Assembly (NCBI GenBank): GCA_051453625.1
Contig: JBOZIK010000001.1
Location: 56,824,727 to 56,887,335, forward strand
Length of the DNA: 62,609 nt
DNA from: Welwitschia mirabilis
Taxonomy: Eukaryota > Gnetophyta > Gnetopsida > Welwitschiales
Direction: 5' to 3'
Part shown: piece by piece, positions 1 to 11,109 of the stretch
Layout of the letters: every line of letters starts with the position of its first letter
How positions within the stretch are numbered: the stretch's first letter is position 1
Translations under genes and position numbers: made by a program
Notes under the pieces: model-generated
What the model saw: the letters and a program-made list of their open reading frames with translations, nothing else
Database searches by the model: none
What the model was told of the DNA's origin: nothing

Positions 1-301
1 TATCTTAAAACTTATCCATTGTATGTGATAAAACAAGTTAACATCCCTTCAACTTTACACAAGATGTTTTTGTGTGGTGAAAATAATGTTAGAAATAAAT
101 ATAGAACACAAATTTGACATCATTATTGTATGCAAATCAAGAGGGTCTATGGTTAAGTGATAATTGTGTTTCTAGTTATTTTAAATCTTATAATGTGTTA
201 ATAGAGTCTAAATAGGATTTGATCCTAGGTTTCGTTATGCATGTTAGTTAATAAAAAAAATATTATGGTTAATTAGAGTAATTAAATTTAGGATGTTATA
301 T
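1..301. other. Unclassified AT-rich flank
   Basis: No gene or recognisable transposon domain is visible. The similarity to the 5' LTR of Copia-1 starts only at about position 302. This stretch is therefore either flanking DNA or a diverged or replaced end of the 3' LTR. Confidence 0.4.
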
Positions 302-1476
302 ACAAGTTCACCAATAACCTTTACAAACAAACCTTTTCTAAATGCTCAATCTCAACATTTTGCAAGAAAGTGTAGCAGTGATGATGGTATGTATAGATGC
401 ACAGGTATCCCTTGATCTTTAACTCAATAATAGTATTAAAAAACTTCTTTAGAAGATGATAAAATCTAAAAACACAGAGTGCTACTAATTTGACCATGTA
501 TGCAAAGATATTAACATTTCTTAGTTTATCTTTAGTTAGGAATGAGATGCTAATAAGTACAATGAAAAATATCCAAAAGACTCAAAAGTTTAATATAGTG
601 ATTTTGACTCTTAGCAATATATAGTAGAAGAGTTTTACGGTTTTTACAAGTAAAACATTCTTCTAATGAACATAAAATGGATACATAATAGCTATAAAAT
701 TTACATTTTCATCACAACCAGTTGATCCCTAAAAAGTCTGGTCAACCCCATCTGGTGCTGTGTCACTTAAATTAGTTACCCTTGTGTTCTTCTAGTCAAC
801 CCAAATTTCTTAAGGCTCCATGTCTAGTTGACTTATCAGGTTCTAGTTGATTGCTCATCCAATCACTCACATATCTATCTGGTCACTGCTTGGTTCAAAA
901 AAAATCCAACACAATTTTCTACTCTAGGTCCAGTTAATCCCATAAGGGTTCGATCGACCCCTTGCTGACAAAAGGGTGAATGCATCTCTAGGCCCAGTCG
1001 ACTCCCTAGGAATCTAATCGATCCCTTGCTAATCAACTATGAAGTGTTAATGTTTAGTTGCATAGGTCTGGTCGACCCTTCAGATGTCTGGTCAATCTCT
1101 TGACAATTGGCTAAGGAGTACTAGATGCATACTGCTCTAGTTCAGTTGATTTCTCAGATATCCGATCGACTCCTTGATGATTGATTAAGAAGTACTGTTG
1201 CTTAGGTTCATATATTTGATTGACTCCTAAAATGTCTGATTGACCCCTATAAATTTAATTTACTTTTATGTAAGCTTTAGGTGAAGTAGACTCCTTAGAA
1301 GTCTAGTTGACCCCTTAAGAGGGTATTAAAACTTGATAGGTTTTAGGATCAACATGTGATAAAAATTACTTCAGCTTCTAACCTATAATTCATCAATATT
1401 TTCTGCACAAGATACAAGAAATTTTACTACACAGAAAACATTAGTTTAACATCAATTGATAAATCATAATTCAATA
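302..1476 (-). repeat. 3' LTR of Copia-1, distally truncated
   Basis: The sequence aligns with 9500-10650, for example the shared run around GTAGCAGTGATGATGGTATG and the shared array of GTCGAC-like motifs. It ends at AATTCAATA (1468-1476), the counterpart of AATTCAACA that ends the other copy. The first ~265 bp of the other copy (plus-strand order) have no visible counterpart here. Confidence 0.85.
700..1320. repeat. Irregular array of GTCGAC-centred motifs in Copia-1 3' LTR
   Basis: About fifteen degenerate copies of a motif close to GGTCGACCCCTTAG lie at irregular spacing, for example near 742, 949, 986, 1070, 1163, 1240 and 1306. Many copies are decayed, with TTGACC or TCAACC in place of TCGACC. 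The same array occurs in the other LTR (9910-10500), so it belonged to the element when it inserted. Confidence 0.75.
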
Positions 1477-1477
1477 A

Positions 1478-1488
1478 TCTCCTCCTTT
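1478..1488 (-). other. Polypurine tract of Copia-1
   Basis: On the minus strand, AAAGGAGGAGA directly precedes the 3' LTR start (TTATTGAATT). This is the usual plus-strand priming site of copia elements, in the expected position between the post-pol region and the LTR. Confidence 0.8.
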
Positions 1489-1909
1489 GACATTGATAGT
1501 AAACTTTTTCTTAGTTGAGAAGATTATATTTAGAAAATCCTCCCTTACAAAATTCTTATTAACTTTTGCAAAAATATTAAACATTTTATATTAAGTAGGA
1601 AATTTTGGAAAGTTTCAAATTTGTGCCAAAATTAAAACAATTTGAAATACAATTTGTGAAACATAAAAATGCCAAAATATATATGGTAAACAACATTTTA
1701 ATCATGAATCATTTAATAACCATAAGATATATTATAATTTAGAGTTCATAATAAAAATAAATGTGCATTAAAAATTTGAGATAGAAATTATTGAACACAA
1801 AAACCAAGTGCATTTCTATTACTGAAAGATGAATAATACAATATAAAGTACCTATCAAGAGTAAATACAACTAAAAGTTACAAAAACAACTAACTAATTC
1901 TTCCCCTTT

Positions 1910-2909
1910 NNNNNNNNNNNNNNNNNNNNNNNNNNNNNNNNNNNNNNNNNNNNNNNNNNNNNNNNNNNNNNNNNNNNNNNNNNNNNNNNNNNNNNNNNNN
2001 NNNNNNNNNNNNNNNNNNNNNNNNNNNNNNNNNNNNNNNNNNNNNNNNNNNNNNNNNNNNNNNNNNNNNNNNNNNNNNNNNNNNNNNNNNNNNNNNNNNN
2101 NNNNNNNNNNNNNNNNNNNNNNNNNNNNNNNNNNNNNNNNNNNNNNNNNNNNNNNNNNNNNNNNNNNNNNNNNNNNNNNNNNNNNNNNNNNNNNNNNNNN
2201 NNNNNNNNNNNNNNNNNNNNNNNNNNNNNNNNNNNNNNNNNNNNNNNNNNNNNNNNNNNNNNNNNNNNNNNNNNNNNNNNNNNNNNNNNNNNNNNNNNNN
2301 NNNNNNNNNNNNNNNNNNNNNNNNNNNNNNNNNNNNNNNNNNNNNNNNNNNNNNNNNNNNNNNNNNNNNNNNNNNNNNNNNNNNNNNNNNNNNNNNNNNN
2401 NNNNNNNNNNNNNNNNNNNNNNNNNNNNNNNNNNNNNNNNNNNNNNNNNNNNNNNNNNNNNNNNNNNNNNNNNNNNNNNNNNNNNNNNNNNNNNNNNNNN
2501 NNNNNNNNNNNNNNNNNNNNNNNNNNNNNNNNNNNNNNNNNNNNNNNNNNNNNNNNNNNNNNNNNNNNNNNNNNNNNNNNNNNNNNNNNNNNNNNNNNNN
2601 NNNNNNNNNNNNNNNNNNNNNNNNNNNNNNNNNNNNNNNNNNNNNNNNNNNNNNNNNNNNNNNNNNNNNNNNNNNNNNNNNNNNNNNNNNNNNNNNNNNN
2701 NNNNNNNNNNNNNNNNNNNNNNNNNNNNNNNNNNNNNNNNNNNNNNNNNNNNNNNNNNNNNNNNNNNNNNNNNNNNNNNNNNNNNNNNNNNNNNNNNNNN
2801 NNNNNNNNNNNNNNNNNNNNNNNNNNNNNNNNNNNNNNNNNNNNNNNNNNNNNNNNNNNNNNNNNNNNNNNNNNNNNNNNNNNNNNNNNNNNNNNNNNNN
2901 NNNNNNNNN
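1910..2909. other. Assembly gap, 1000 N
   Basis: Exactly 1000 N, probably a fixed-size placeholder, lying between the post-pol ORF and the polypurine tract of Copia-1. Nothing can be said about its content. Confidence 0.95.
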
Positions 2910-2925
2910 TTCTATGATACTCCAA

Positions 2926-3577
2926 CTAAGAGATCATATTCTTCAGCATAATGGCAAGAGCACCAATGAAGTGACTAGTTCCTACAAAGTACATCAAATA
3001 GGATTTATAGTTAGAGGCCTCATCACGAAGACCCGCCAAAGGCAAGAAATTATAGGTAAAAACTAAATGAAGAAACCTATACTTTGGGGTAAGTAAAAAA
3101 AATATAAATAGTATGCTTCCAACCACAAAACTTACCATAAAGCTCCCTTGTGACCTCTACTTTGTGTTTTATAGAGTTATGAAGAGGACAAAACTCCTCA
3201 TAGTATTCTCTTGAAAGATTAGCAATGACCACAATGTAGTTTGTAGTCACTTTTATCTTTTTCTTTAAAATTAGGATTTCTAAGCTTCAATTGTTAAGAT
3301 TATAAGAAGCGTTATAATAAAACAATCTAGTGAGAAAAGAATAAGCAAGACCTAAAACATTAAGAAAATAGGAGAGATATAAATTTTGTAAGAGTTGGAT
3401 CACATCTCTGAGCTCCCTTAGCTCTGAATTAGTAATAGCCCCTTCCGGGCATACTGGCTTCTTCTCAAACTTCTCCTGGAACTTGTCTAAAGGTTTGTCA
3501 GACATGCCCTACTAGAAATAATGAGGATCTCTACTAGCAACCTCCCTTAGCCTTCTCTTGGAGGGTCCCTCAACCAT
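2926..3577 (-). pseudogene. Copia-1 post-pol ORF remnant (plant transposon protein-like)
   Basis: Downstream of RNase H and upstream of the 3' LTR, a minus-strand reading starts at an ATG at 3577 (MVEGPSKRRLREVA). It hits stops after about 22 codons and resumes as a stretch starting MSDKPLDKFQEKFEKK (3287-3505). Further on come a possible coding segment containing SREYYEEFCPLHN and a strongly hydrophobic segment (2926-3138). The position and the pattern 'PV-PEG-I...ELRELRDVIQLLQ' resemble the N-terminal part of the extra ORF found after pol in many plant SIRE-type and related elements. The function of that ORF is not established. Domain assignment is tentative because frames shift and the 1-kb gap follows. 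Confidence 0.4.
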
Positions 3578-3764
3578 TGCAACCACTTGGCAAGAGTTTG
3601 AAAATAAGAAAAATCTAACAGAAATGCTAGATCTAAAGGAAACAAGTGGAGAGAAATAATGAAAAAGGGTTTGGGCTCTACTTGCTTTTAAAAAGGATCG
3701 ATTAGGTTGGTTTTGATAAAGAAATAAAGTCCACTAACGAATCTTCTACATTGTAATCCTATAG

Positions 3765-3930
3765 GTCTAGTCGACAGGCTTGAGTTTTGGTTAACCCATC
3801 AAGATGCAGGTCACCATATCATTAGGGTCTGGGTGACCAGGCTTCTAAGTCAGTCGATCAACTACCTCCGGTTGACTGAATCATAGATTTGGTCATCCAT
3901 CCTATAATCAGCCAGAGGATGGTAAGATAA
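3765..3930. repeat. GTCGAC-type motif cluster inside Copia-1 internal region
   Basis: Short motifs such as TCTAGTCGACAGG, GGGTGACCAGG, CAGTCGATCAAC and GGTTGACTG are clustered here, near the start of the post-pol ORF. They resemble the arrays in the LTRs of the same element but lie outside the LTR. Confidence 0.5.
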
Positions 3931-3934
3931 CCTC

Positions 3935-4818
3935 CAATTCATTCCAAAGACAAAGAAAATTATCAAAATTTAGGGGTTTGATAAAGATATCAGCAAGTTG
4001 TTAATTTGTACTAAAAAATTTATAAAAATGTTTTATTTTTTAACTTGGTTCCTTACAAAATGATGTCTTAGTTCAATGTGTCTAGTTCTAGAGTGTTGTA
4101 CAAGATTTTTAGAAATATTTATTGTACTAGTATTTTCACAGAAAATAGGAACCTTTTCAAAACTTACATCAAAGTCCTTTAGCATTTCCTTCATCCAAAA
4201 TAGATGAGCATAATAACTCCCTGCTATACTATACTTGACTTCTGCTATTGAAAGGAAGATTGAATTTTGATTTTTACTAGCCCATCCCACTAAGCACGAT
4301 CTTGGTAGAAAATAATTACNNNNNNNNNNNNNNNNNNNNNNNNNNNNNNNNNNNNNNNNNNNNNNNNNNNNNNNNNNNNNNNNNNNNNNNNNNNNNNNNN
4401 NNNNNNNNNNNNNNNNNNNCTTGGCTTCTACTATTGAAAGGAAGATTGAATTTTGCTTTTCACTAGTCCATTCCACTAAGCACAATCCTAATAAAAAATA
4501 ATTTCCACTTGTACTTTTTCTACCATCCTTATATCCAACCCAATTTGCATTACTGAATCTTGCAAGTTGAAAAGATATCTCGGTTGAGTACCATAAACGA
4601 TAATTACATGTTCGCTTTATATATCTAATTATTCTTTTCACTGCTTGTAAGTGCAATTCTTTCAGTTGGATTTGGTATCTTGCATACACATAAAAACTAA
4701 ATATAATATCAGGTCTACTTGCAGTCAAATATAATGAACTTCCAATCATACTCCTATAAAGCTTCTGGTCTACTAATTTTTCATGTTCATCTAAGCTGAC
4801 TTTATAAGAAGTTGACAT
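3935..4818 (-). pseudogene. Copia-1 RNase H and C-terminal end of pol
   Basis: This region encodes the end of a copia polyprotein. It starts with the reverse transcriptase tail (LVDQKLYRSMIGSSLYLTAS), then the RNase H landmarks DGRKSTSG, and ends with SRTRHIELRHHF. A tail QLADIFIKPL follows after an in-frame stop, reaching about 3938. These are standard copia RNase H landmarks. Gap 4320-4419 splits the domain, and the ~28 residues around 'FLSIVEAK' occur twice, once on each side of the gap, with differences. That could be a true duplication or a mis-join of two related copies. The protein would have degraded the RNA strand of the RNA:DNA hybrid during reverse transcription. It is not functional here. 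Confidence 0.85.
4320..4419. other. Assembly gap, 100 N
   Basis: A 100-N placeholder inside copia RNase H. Sequences 4219-4319 and 4420-4512 are diverged copies of the same segment. Confidence 0.95.
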
Positions 4819-5955
4819 GGAAGTGTCATTTATTTTAGCATTCTTAAATCCAAAACATTTGATTAAATCCTTTGCATATTTATATTGTGAGATAAAAATT
4901 TCATTCTTTATTTACTTAATCTGTAATCTAAAAAACATTTTCACTTCATCAAGCATACTCATCTCAAAATGTATTGTCATAATATTTGCATTTTTTTGAT
5001 AATAAACCATTAGAGGCACTAAAAATGATATCACTCACATAAATTTGTATAATGATAAAATCCTTTTTTCAAGTTATAAAGTCTTATCTACTATTCTATG
5101 GTTACAACTATTATCATTTAGAAATGTGGCTAACATTTTATACCAATATCTTGGTGCTTACTTTAAACCATACAAAGCTTTCTTCAGCCCATACACATAA
5201 TTAGATTTATGAGGATCTACAACTCTTGTAATTGGTCTACATACACTTCTTCATTTAGGGTTCCATTTAAGAATGCACTCTTTATATCCATTTGATACAC
5301 TTTGATATTTTTAAAGGATGCAAATGATAAAAACATTCTTATGCTATCGAGCCTTGCAACTGAAGTAAATATATCACCTACATTAATACCTTCGATTTGG
5401 TTGTAGCCTTGTGCTAATAATCTTGATTTATTTTTGATGACATTGTTTTCTTCACCACATTTGTTCTTAAAGATTCACTTAGTTCCAATGACATTTTTGT
5501 CTTTTGGCCTTTTTACAAGCTTTTAAACATTATTTTTTTTAAATTATTGTAATTCATCTTACATGGCCATCATCCTTTCTTCATGGGATTTAGCTTCTTC
5601 AAATTTCTTAGGTTCTATTTGTGAAACATAATAAATGTGGGCACAAAGATTGCTCCTTGTCTTTATATTTAATCTAAATTCTGCAATAATAGATCCTAAA
5701 GGATGATCTTTTAGCTCTTTAGACTTTTAGTTGTGGCATCTTTTGTAGGAACTTCTTCTTCTTTTTTAGTAGACCTTTCTTTAGTTATGAGGGCACTTAG
5801 AGATATGTTTCCTCATCATTTGTACAAATAGGTCTTATGCCAACATTATTAATTTTCACATTTATTGATTCTTATACAGTTTAACGTCTCTTATTGAAAA
5901 CACAATAAGCTTTACTTTTAGTTAAATATCACAAAAATATAGATTCATCAGCATT
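4819..5955 (-). pseudogene. Copia-1 reverse transcriptase remnant
   Basis: Lying between integrase and RNase H on the minus strand, this stretch reads in broken frames as copia reverse transcriptase. The catalytic box normally YVDD reads YVSDII (5024-5041), so one catalytic aspartate is lost. Stops and frameshifts are frequent, so no continuous ORF survives. The upstream end is lost in the gap 5956-6346. It is assigned by position and by short matches, so the domain limits are approximate. Confidence 0.75.
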
Positions 5956-6346
5956 NNNNNNNNNNNNNNNNNNNNNNNNNNNNNNNNNNNNNNNNNNNNN
6001 NNNNNNNNNNNNNNNNNNNNNNNNNNNNNNNNNNNNNNNNNNNNNNNNNNNNNNNNNNNNNNNNNNNNNNNNNNNNNNNNNNNNNNNNNNNNNNNNNNNN
6101 NNNNNNNNNNNNNNNNNNNNNNNNNNNNNNNNNNNNNNNNNNNNNNNNNNNNNNNNNNNNNNNNNNNNNNNNNNNNNNNNNNNNNNNNNNNNNNNNNNNN
6201 NNNNNNNNNNNNNNNNNNNNNNNNNNNNNNNNNNNNNNNNNNNNNNNNNNNNNNNNNNNNNNNNNNNNNNNNNNNNNNNNNNNNNNNNNNNNNNNNNNNN
6301 NNNNNNNNNNNNNNNNNNNNNNNNNNNNNNNNNNNNNNNNNNNNNN
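5956..6346. other. Assembly gap, 391 N, with identical 41-bp flanks
   Basis: The 41 bp before the gap (5915-5955) and after it (6347-6387) are identical. This suggests that contig ends overlap or that a tandem duplication was not resolved. Confidence 0.9.
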
Positions 6347-6387
6347 CTTTTAGTTAAATATCACAAAAATATAGATTCATCAGCATT

Positions 6388-6960
6388 AGATTCAAATTTT
6401 CTTAGATGTTCCTATATTTTAATACATAACATTTACTCCTAAAGACTTTAAATAAGAAACATTTGGTTGTCTTCCTTTCCATAACTCATAGGGGGTTTTT
6501 TCAATACTGGATCTAAGATAAGCCATATTTATAATATAACATGAGTACTAATAGTTTAGCCCAAAAATATTTTGAAACCATGTTGTTATTTATCATAGTT
6601 TTTGCCATTTATTGAAGGACTTTAATCTTTATTTTAGTAATACCATTTTGTTGTGGTGTTTTAGGGGCTAAAAATTGGTGATTAATACCATTGACAATGT
6701 AATACTTATTAAATAAATGATTTTTAAGTTCACCACCATGATCACTTATTATTTTCTTTATGATATATCCTTTCTCATTTTGAATTTTGTTGCATATCTT
6801 AACCAAATATTTGTAAGTTTCAGATTTGTTTGAAAGAAATGCAATCTGTGTGTATCTCCATAAATCATCAAACATGCTTAGAAAATAGCGTTTACCTCCT
6901 AAAATTTGAGTTTGAGCTAGGCCTACCAAGTCCGTATGAGTAAGTGCTAAAGGTATAGTT
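6388..6960 (-). pseudogene. Copia-1 integrase core
   Basis: The clearest stretch (6609-6929) contains TQILGGKRYFLSMFDDLWRY, the strand that normally carries the first catalytic Asp, then IISDHGGELKNHLF with the second Asp in its usual setting, and PQQNGITKIK at the third motif. The usual glutamate there is replaced (normally NG..E). The order (core domain before reverse transcriptase) is that of Ty1/copia. Integrase would have inserted the cDNA copy into the host chromosome. The 6388-6600 part is more decayed and frame-shifted. Confidence 0.85.
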
Positions 6961-7985
6961 GTGGAAACTTGGTTTTTACTCTTGTGTGATGTTCTTATTT
7001 ATTTTTTCTTTTAGCACACATTACAAAGACCATGTTTTTTAACATTTATTTTTGGAATACCTTTGATAATTTATTTTCTAATAATTATTTTTAAATGATT
7101 TTAATTAACATAACCTAAACATTTATGCTAAACCTCTTCTTGATTAACATGAGAAAAATAACAAGCAGAAAATGATTGATTAATGCTATAAACATTATCT
7201 ATTCTATTTGCTTTAAGAATAATATCGTTTGTTTTTCCATATCTAACTTCACATTTAGAATTATTAAAAATGATCTTATGACCTTTATCATAAATTTAGC
7301 TAATACTAAGTAAATTATGCTTTAAGCCATTGACATACAAAACTTCATTTATTCTAGGTAAGTTACTCCACCGACGCTTTCAATCCCTTTAATTTTGGCT
7401 CTTCTATTATCACCAAAGGTAACTTCTTCTCCATTAAAGTCACTCAACTATTTGAATCTAGATTTGTCTCCCATCATATGTCAAGAGTAGTCACTATCAA
7501 AATACCATCTAGTGCCATTTGAAATCTTAAAAGCTATCTGAATCAAAAGACTTTTTAAATTATTAGCTTTCATCCACTTAGTTCTTTTAGATTGATGTGG
7601 TACATCTCCTCTTAGAATAAATCTAAATGGAAAATTACTAACTGAATTTGAAAATAACATTAATTTTCTAGCATTTCAATATAGATTTAAATGACTTAAC
7701 TTACCACAGAAATGACAAATAACTTTAGAAGTAAACTTATTTTGTTAAGTTACCTTATTTTACTGACTTTGTGATCTTTGGGGGATGAAAATAATACCTA
7801 ACTTATTATGATCCATTTTTTAAATTCCAAGAATCTATTCTAACTTAGTCAAACCACTAAAAAATTTATTGACAAAATGAGACAAATTTTTTTACCTATA
7901 ATACAAGATCAAAATTTTTACATTTAACCATTTTGTACTTTGATTCCATTTCCTTCTTTTCTATGGTGAGAGATTTTACAATCTT
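6961..7985 (-). pseudogene. Copia-1 gag-pre-integrase / protease region, highly decayed
   Basis: This segment lies between the zinc knuckle of gag and the integrase core, where copia elements encode the aspartic protease and the gag-pre-integrase zinc-binding domain. Only short fragments are legible, such as the His/Cys-bearing stretch near 7000-7030, and no protease active-site triplet could be read with confidence. The call rests mainly on position. Confidence 0.5.
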
Positions 7986-9135
7986 GTTTAGATCATTTAT
8001 GCACTTCTAAACTTTTCACATTCCATGTACAGTTCTTGACAACTGTCTTTGAGCTCATTTTGATCTTCTTCCATGGCATCCAAATTACTAGGTTTATATA
8101 TGCTTAGCATGTTTGGTAATTGAGGAACACTTGCTATAAAAGAGAGTCTTCAATCTCCATCTGAATATTGGCATGAACTACTATCATCATCCTTATCTAT
8201 ATTATTCCATGTTGTAATGAATAAATATGTCTTTGACTTTCTTTGTTCTTTTTTATTATTTGGACACTCATTTGCTATATGTCTAAAGCCTTTACATGCA
8301 TAGCATTAGATTTCTTTTTCTTTGTCTTCATCTTTTTTGAACTTTGAGTGTCCTCTTCTTATATGTCTACTTGGATTACCTTCCTTATTTCTTCTATTCA
8401 AAAATTTCTTGAATCTTCTTTCTAGAAGAGAAAATTCATCATCATCTAGATCTTCATTAGATTTCTCTAACTTGTATTCTTTGTACACATACTTTAAAGC
8501 AATAACTTTCTTGTTCTCTTTAGAAAATTTTAATTCATATGTTTGCAAATTACTTTGTAATTCTTTTAGAGCCATCATGTTGATATCCTTGCTTTTTCCA
8601 ATTACTGTGACTTTTGGTTCAAATCTCTTTGGAATAAATATTATCACTTTTTGGACCACTTTTACCTCATATAATCTTTTACCTAAACTTATCATGGAAT
8701 TTACGACATTGATAAGTTTGACAAATAATTCCTGTAAAATCTCTTCCTCATTCATATGAATATATTCAAATTTGGAAATAAGCATTTAGAGCTTGATCTA
8801 CTTGATAATGGATATCCCTTCATGTGTAACTTTAAGAATATCCCATGCCTTCTTTACATGTTCACAGTTTATAATTCGTTTAAATTCATTTGCATAAACT
8901 GCAAAAAATATAGCATTCGAGCATCTATGGTAGCTTTAGATCTATCGGTGGGAGTCCATTAGTCTTAGGTATTTGAAACTATAGTGGTATTACCATGGCC
9001 ATTGATTTTTGTTAGAGTAGGCATAGTAGATCCATTGTAAATAACTTCTTCAATGTCCGCATCTAGGGATCTAAGGAAGATTCTCATTTAGGCTTTTCAA
9101 TATGCATAATTTTATCCATTAAACATGGGTGGACG
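7986..9135 (-). pseudogene. Copia-1 gag (capsid/nucleocapsid)
   Basis: The longest open part (8306-8785) has the charged, Leu/Lys-rich composition of copia gag (UBN2-type), including ALKELQSNLQTYELK. It is followed, after one in-frame stop, by a nucleocapsid zinc knuckle CYACKGFRHIANEC (C-x2-C-x4-H-x4-C) at about 8265-8306. The N-terminal third (8790-9135) is broken by stops. Gag would form the virus-like particle and bind the RNA. It begins about 90 bp downstream of the primer site, as expected. An open plus-strand frame over 8322-8759 is only its antisense shadow. Confidence 0.8.
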
Positions 9136-9221
9136 ACTAGTGGAAAAACTATCAGAAGCTTTACTTATTTTTGGGGTTTCAGAGTTTAGATCTATTAAGA
9201 TCTTAACATGGACTCAATGAA

Positions 9222-9233
9222 GCTCTGATACCA
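9222..9233 (-). other. Primer binding site of Copia-1 (tRNA-iMet type)
   Basis: The minus strand reads TGGTATCAGAGC, the standard complement of the 3' end of plant initiator methionine tRNA, two bases inside the end of the 5' LTR. It is still perfect although the element is otherwise decayed. Confidence 0.9.
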
Positions 9234-9235
9234 AA

Positions 9236-10650
9236 TGTAGAATTAAGAACCCTGGAGGGGGAAGAGGTGAATAGGTTTCTAAAAAATTTAAACTTCATAA
9301 TATTAACCTCACTTGAAATGAATCACCAAAAAACTTTTACAAGAAAACTAAAACTAATTTGAAAAAAAGAAAACACAGAAATACCAATTAGAAGTACACA
9401 AGATTTAGAATGGTTTGGGAAAACCCCATACTCCATTCTTGATGATCAGATTCTATCCAAGCCTAATATGGATCTTCGTTAATCTCCTCTATGTATTACA
9501 GGCTGACTTATAACCTTTACAAAAAAATTTTTTTTGAAGGCCCAGTCTCAACCTTTTACAATAAAGCATAGCAGTGATGATGGTATGCCAGGATGCATAG
9601 GTATCACTTAATATTTGGCTCAAGAATAGTATTAAAGCATTTCTTTAGAAGATGATACAATCTAAAAACAAAGAGTGCTACTAATCTAATCACATATGCA
9701 AAGATATTAATAGTTCTTGGTTAGTCTTTAGTCAAGAATGAGATGCCAATGAGTACAATGAAAAATATCCCAGAGATTCAAAAGTTTGATACACTGATTT
9801 TGACTCTTGGCAATATATACTATAAGACTTTTAGGGTTTTTACAAGTAAAAAGTTCTTTTAATGGAGATAAAATGGACACATAACAACTATAAAATTTGC
9901 GTTTCCATGATGACCAGTTGACCCCTCAAAAGTCCGATCAACTCCATCTAGTACCATCACTTAATCAGCTGCCCTTGTGTTCTTTTGGTTGATTCCTGTT
10001 TCTTCTAGCTTCATGTCTGATCGGTCCCTCAGGCTCTGATCGACTACTTATCTAGTCATCTGCATATCTATCTAGTCATCCACTTAGTCTAGAAAAAATC
10101 TAATGTAGTTTTCTACTCCAAGTTTAATGGAATCCTTACTGACAAAAGGGTAAATGCATGTCCAAGTCTGGTCGATTCCTCAGAAATCTGGTCAACCCTT
10201 TATTGATTGACTATGCAATATTGATACTTAGTTACATAGATTTGATTGACCCCTTAGATGTTCGGTTGATCCCTTGATAATCAGCTAAGAAGTACTAGAT
10301 GTTCAGTGCTCTAGGCTGGTTGACCCCTCAGGTATCCAATCAATCCCTTGATAATCGACTAAGAAGTACTAGTGCTCAGGTTTACATGTCTGGTCAATAC
10401 CTCAAATATTTGATTAACCCCTCTAAATTTAGTTCACTTCGATGTCAGCTTCAGATGTGGTTGACCCCTTAGAAGTTTGGTTGACCCCTAAAGAGGGTTT
10501 TAAAACTTGATAGGTTTCAGGATCAAAATATGACAAAAATTAGGTCAACTTTTGACCTGTAATTAATCAAGATTTTCTACACAAGATACAATGAATTTTG
10601 CTACATAGAAAATATTAGTTTGATATCAATTAGTAAATAATAATTCAACA
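9236..10650 (-). repeat. 5' LTR of Copia-1, 1415 bp
   Basis: Bounded by TGTAGAATT (9236-9244) and AATTCAACA (10642-10650), near-perfect terminal inverted repeats with the canonical TG..CA ends. It borders the primer site directly. It contains the GTCGAC-like motif array at 9910-10500 that is shared with the 3' LTR. It would have held promoter and polyadenylation signals. Confidence 0.9.
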
Positions 10651-10690
10651 GAAAGAAGAAAGAAGCTATTTTTACATAAAGAACTTATAC

Positions 10691-10708
10691 AAAAAAAAAA
10701 AAAAAAAA
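10691..10708. repeat. Poly(A) tract
   Basis: Eighteen consecutive A about 40 bp outside the Copia-1 LTR. A simple repeat with no other structure visible. Confidence 0.9.
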
Positions 10709-11109
10709 CTAAAATATATCATGATAATAGAATTAGGAAAATAAATTTTAGTAAGAGACTTGGTATTAATTTATAATCCTAAGAAAATCCATTTGAAGTT
10801 TCAACTTCTATTACTAATAATAAGATTTAATTCAACTTCCATTAATCATTAAGTTTCATGTAAATACTTTTATCTCTTGTTATAACTATGAGTTAATGAT
10901 TGTAATTTAATAAATCTAAAAAGAAATAAATAATCATATTCTCTTTACAGAAGAGAACTCTTAGAGTAAATATTAATATCTTATGGATGAAATCCCACAT
11001 AAATGATAATAATAATAATATTACTTGCAATCTTATTTTAAGAAAATGATAAGTTATGTCTTGCTTCAAATAAAACTAAAATAAACTAGCAACTTGTAAC
11101 AACTAAACT

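Larger units (their letters stand above)
302..10650 (-). mobile_element. Copia-1: Ty1/copia retrotransposon, SIRE/Maximus-like, degenerate
   Basis: This is a minus-strand LTR retrotransposon of about 10.3 kb. In transcription order it has a 5' LTR (9236-10650), a primer site matching initiator tRNA-Met (9222-9233), gag, gag-pre-integrase, integrase, reverse transcriptase, RNase H, a post-pol ORF, a polypurine tract (1478-1488) and a 3' LTR (302-1476). Integrase lying before reverse transcriptase defines Ty1/copia. Long LTRs, large size and an additional ORF after RNase H suggest the SIRE/Maximus lineage, which is inference. Three N gaps (1910-2909, 4320-4419, 5956-6346) interrupt it, and all frames carry stops. 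The LTRs are visibly diverged, so the insertion is old. About 265 bp of the 3' LTR's distal end is not recognisable, so no target-site duplication can be confirmed. Confidence 0.9.

Noticed and set aside
700-1320. CRISPR array or regular satellite
   Set aside because: Motif spacing is irregular, there are no uniform spacers, and it lies in a plant copia LTR.
1894-2925. 343-codon open frame
   Set aside because: Almost wholly made of N from the gap 1910-2909; only a few real codons at the ends.
8322-8759. 145-codon plus-strand frame
   Set aside because: Antisense of the Copia-1 gag remnant, which has a zinc knuckle in the correct position.
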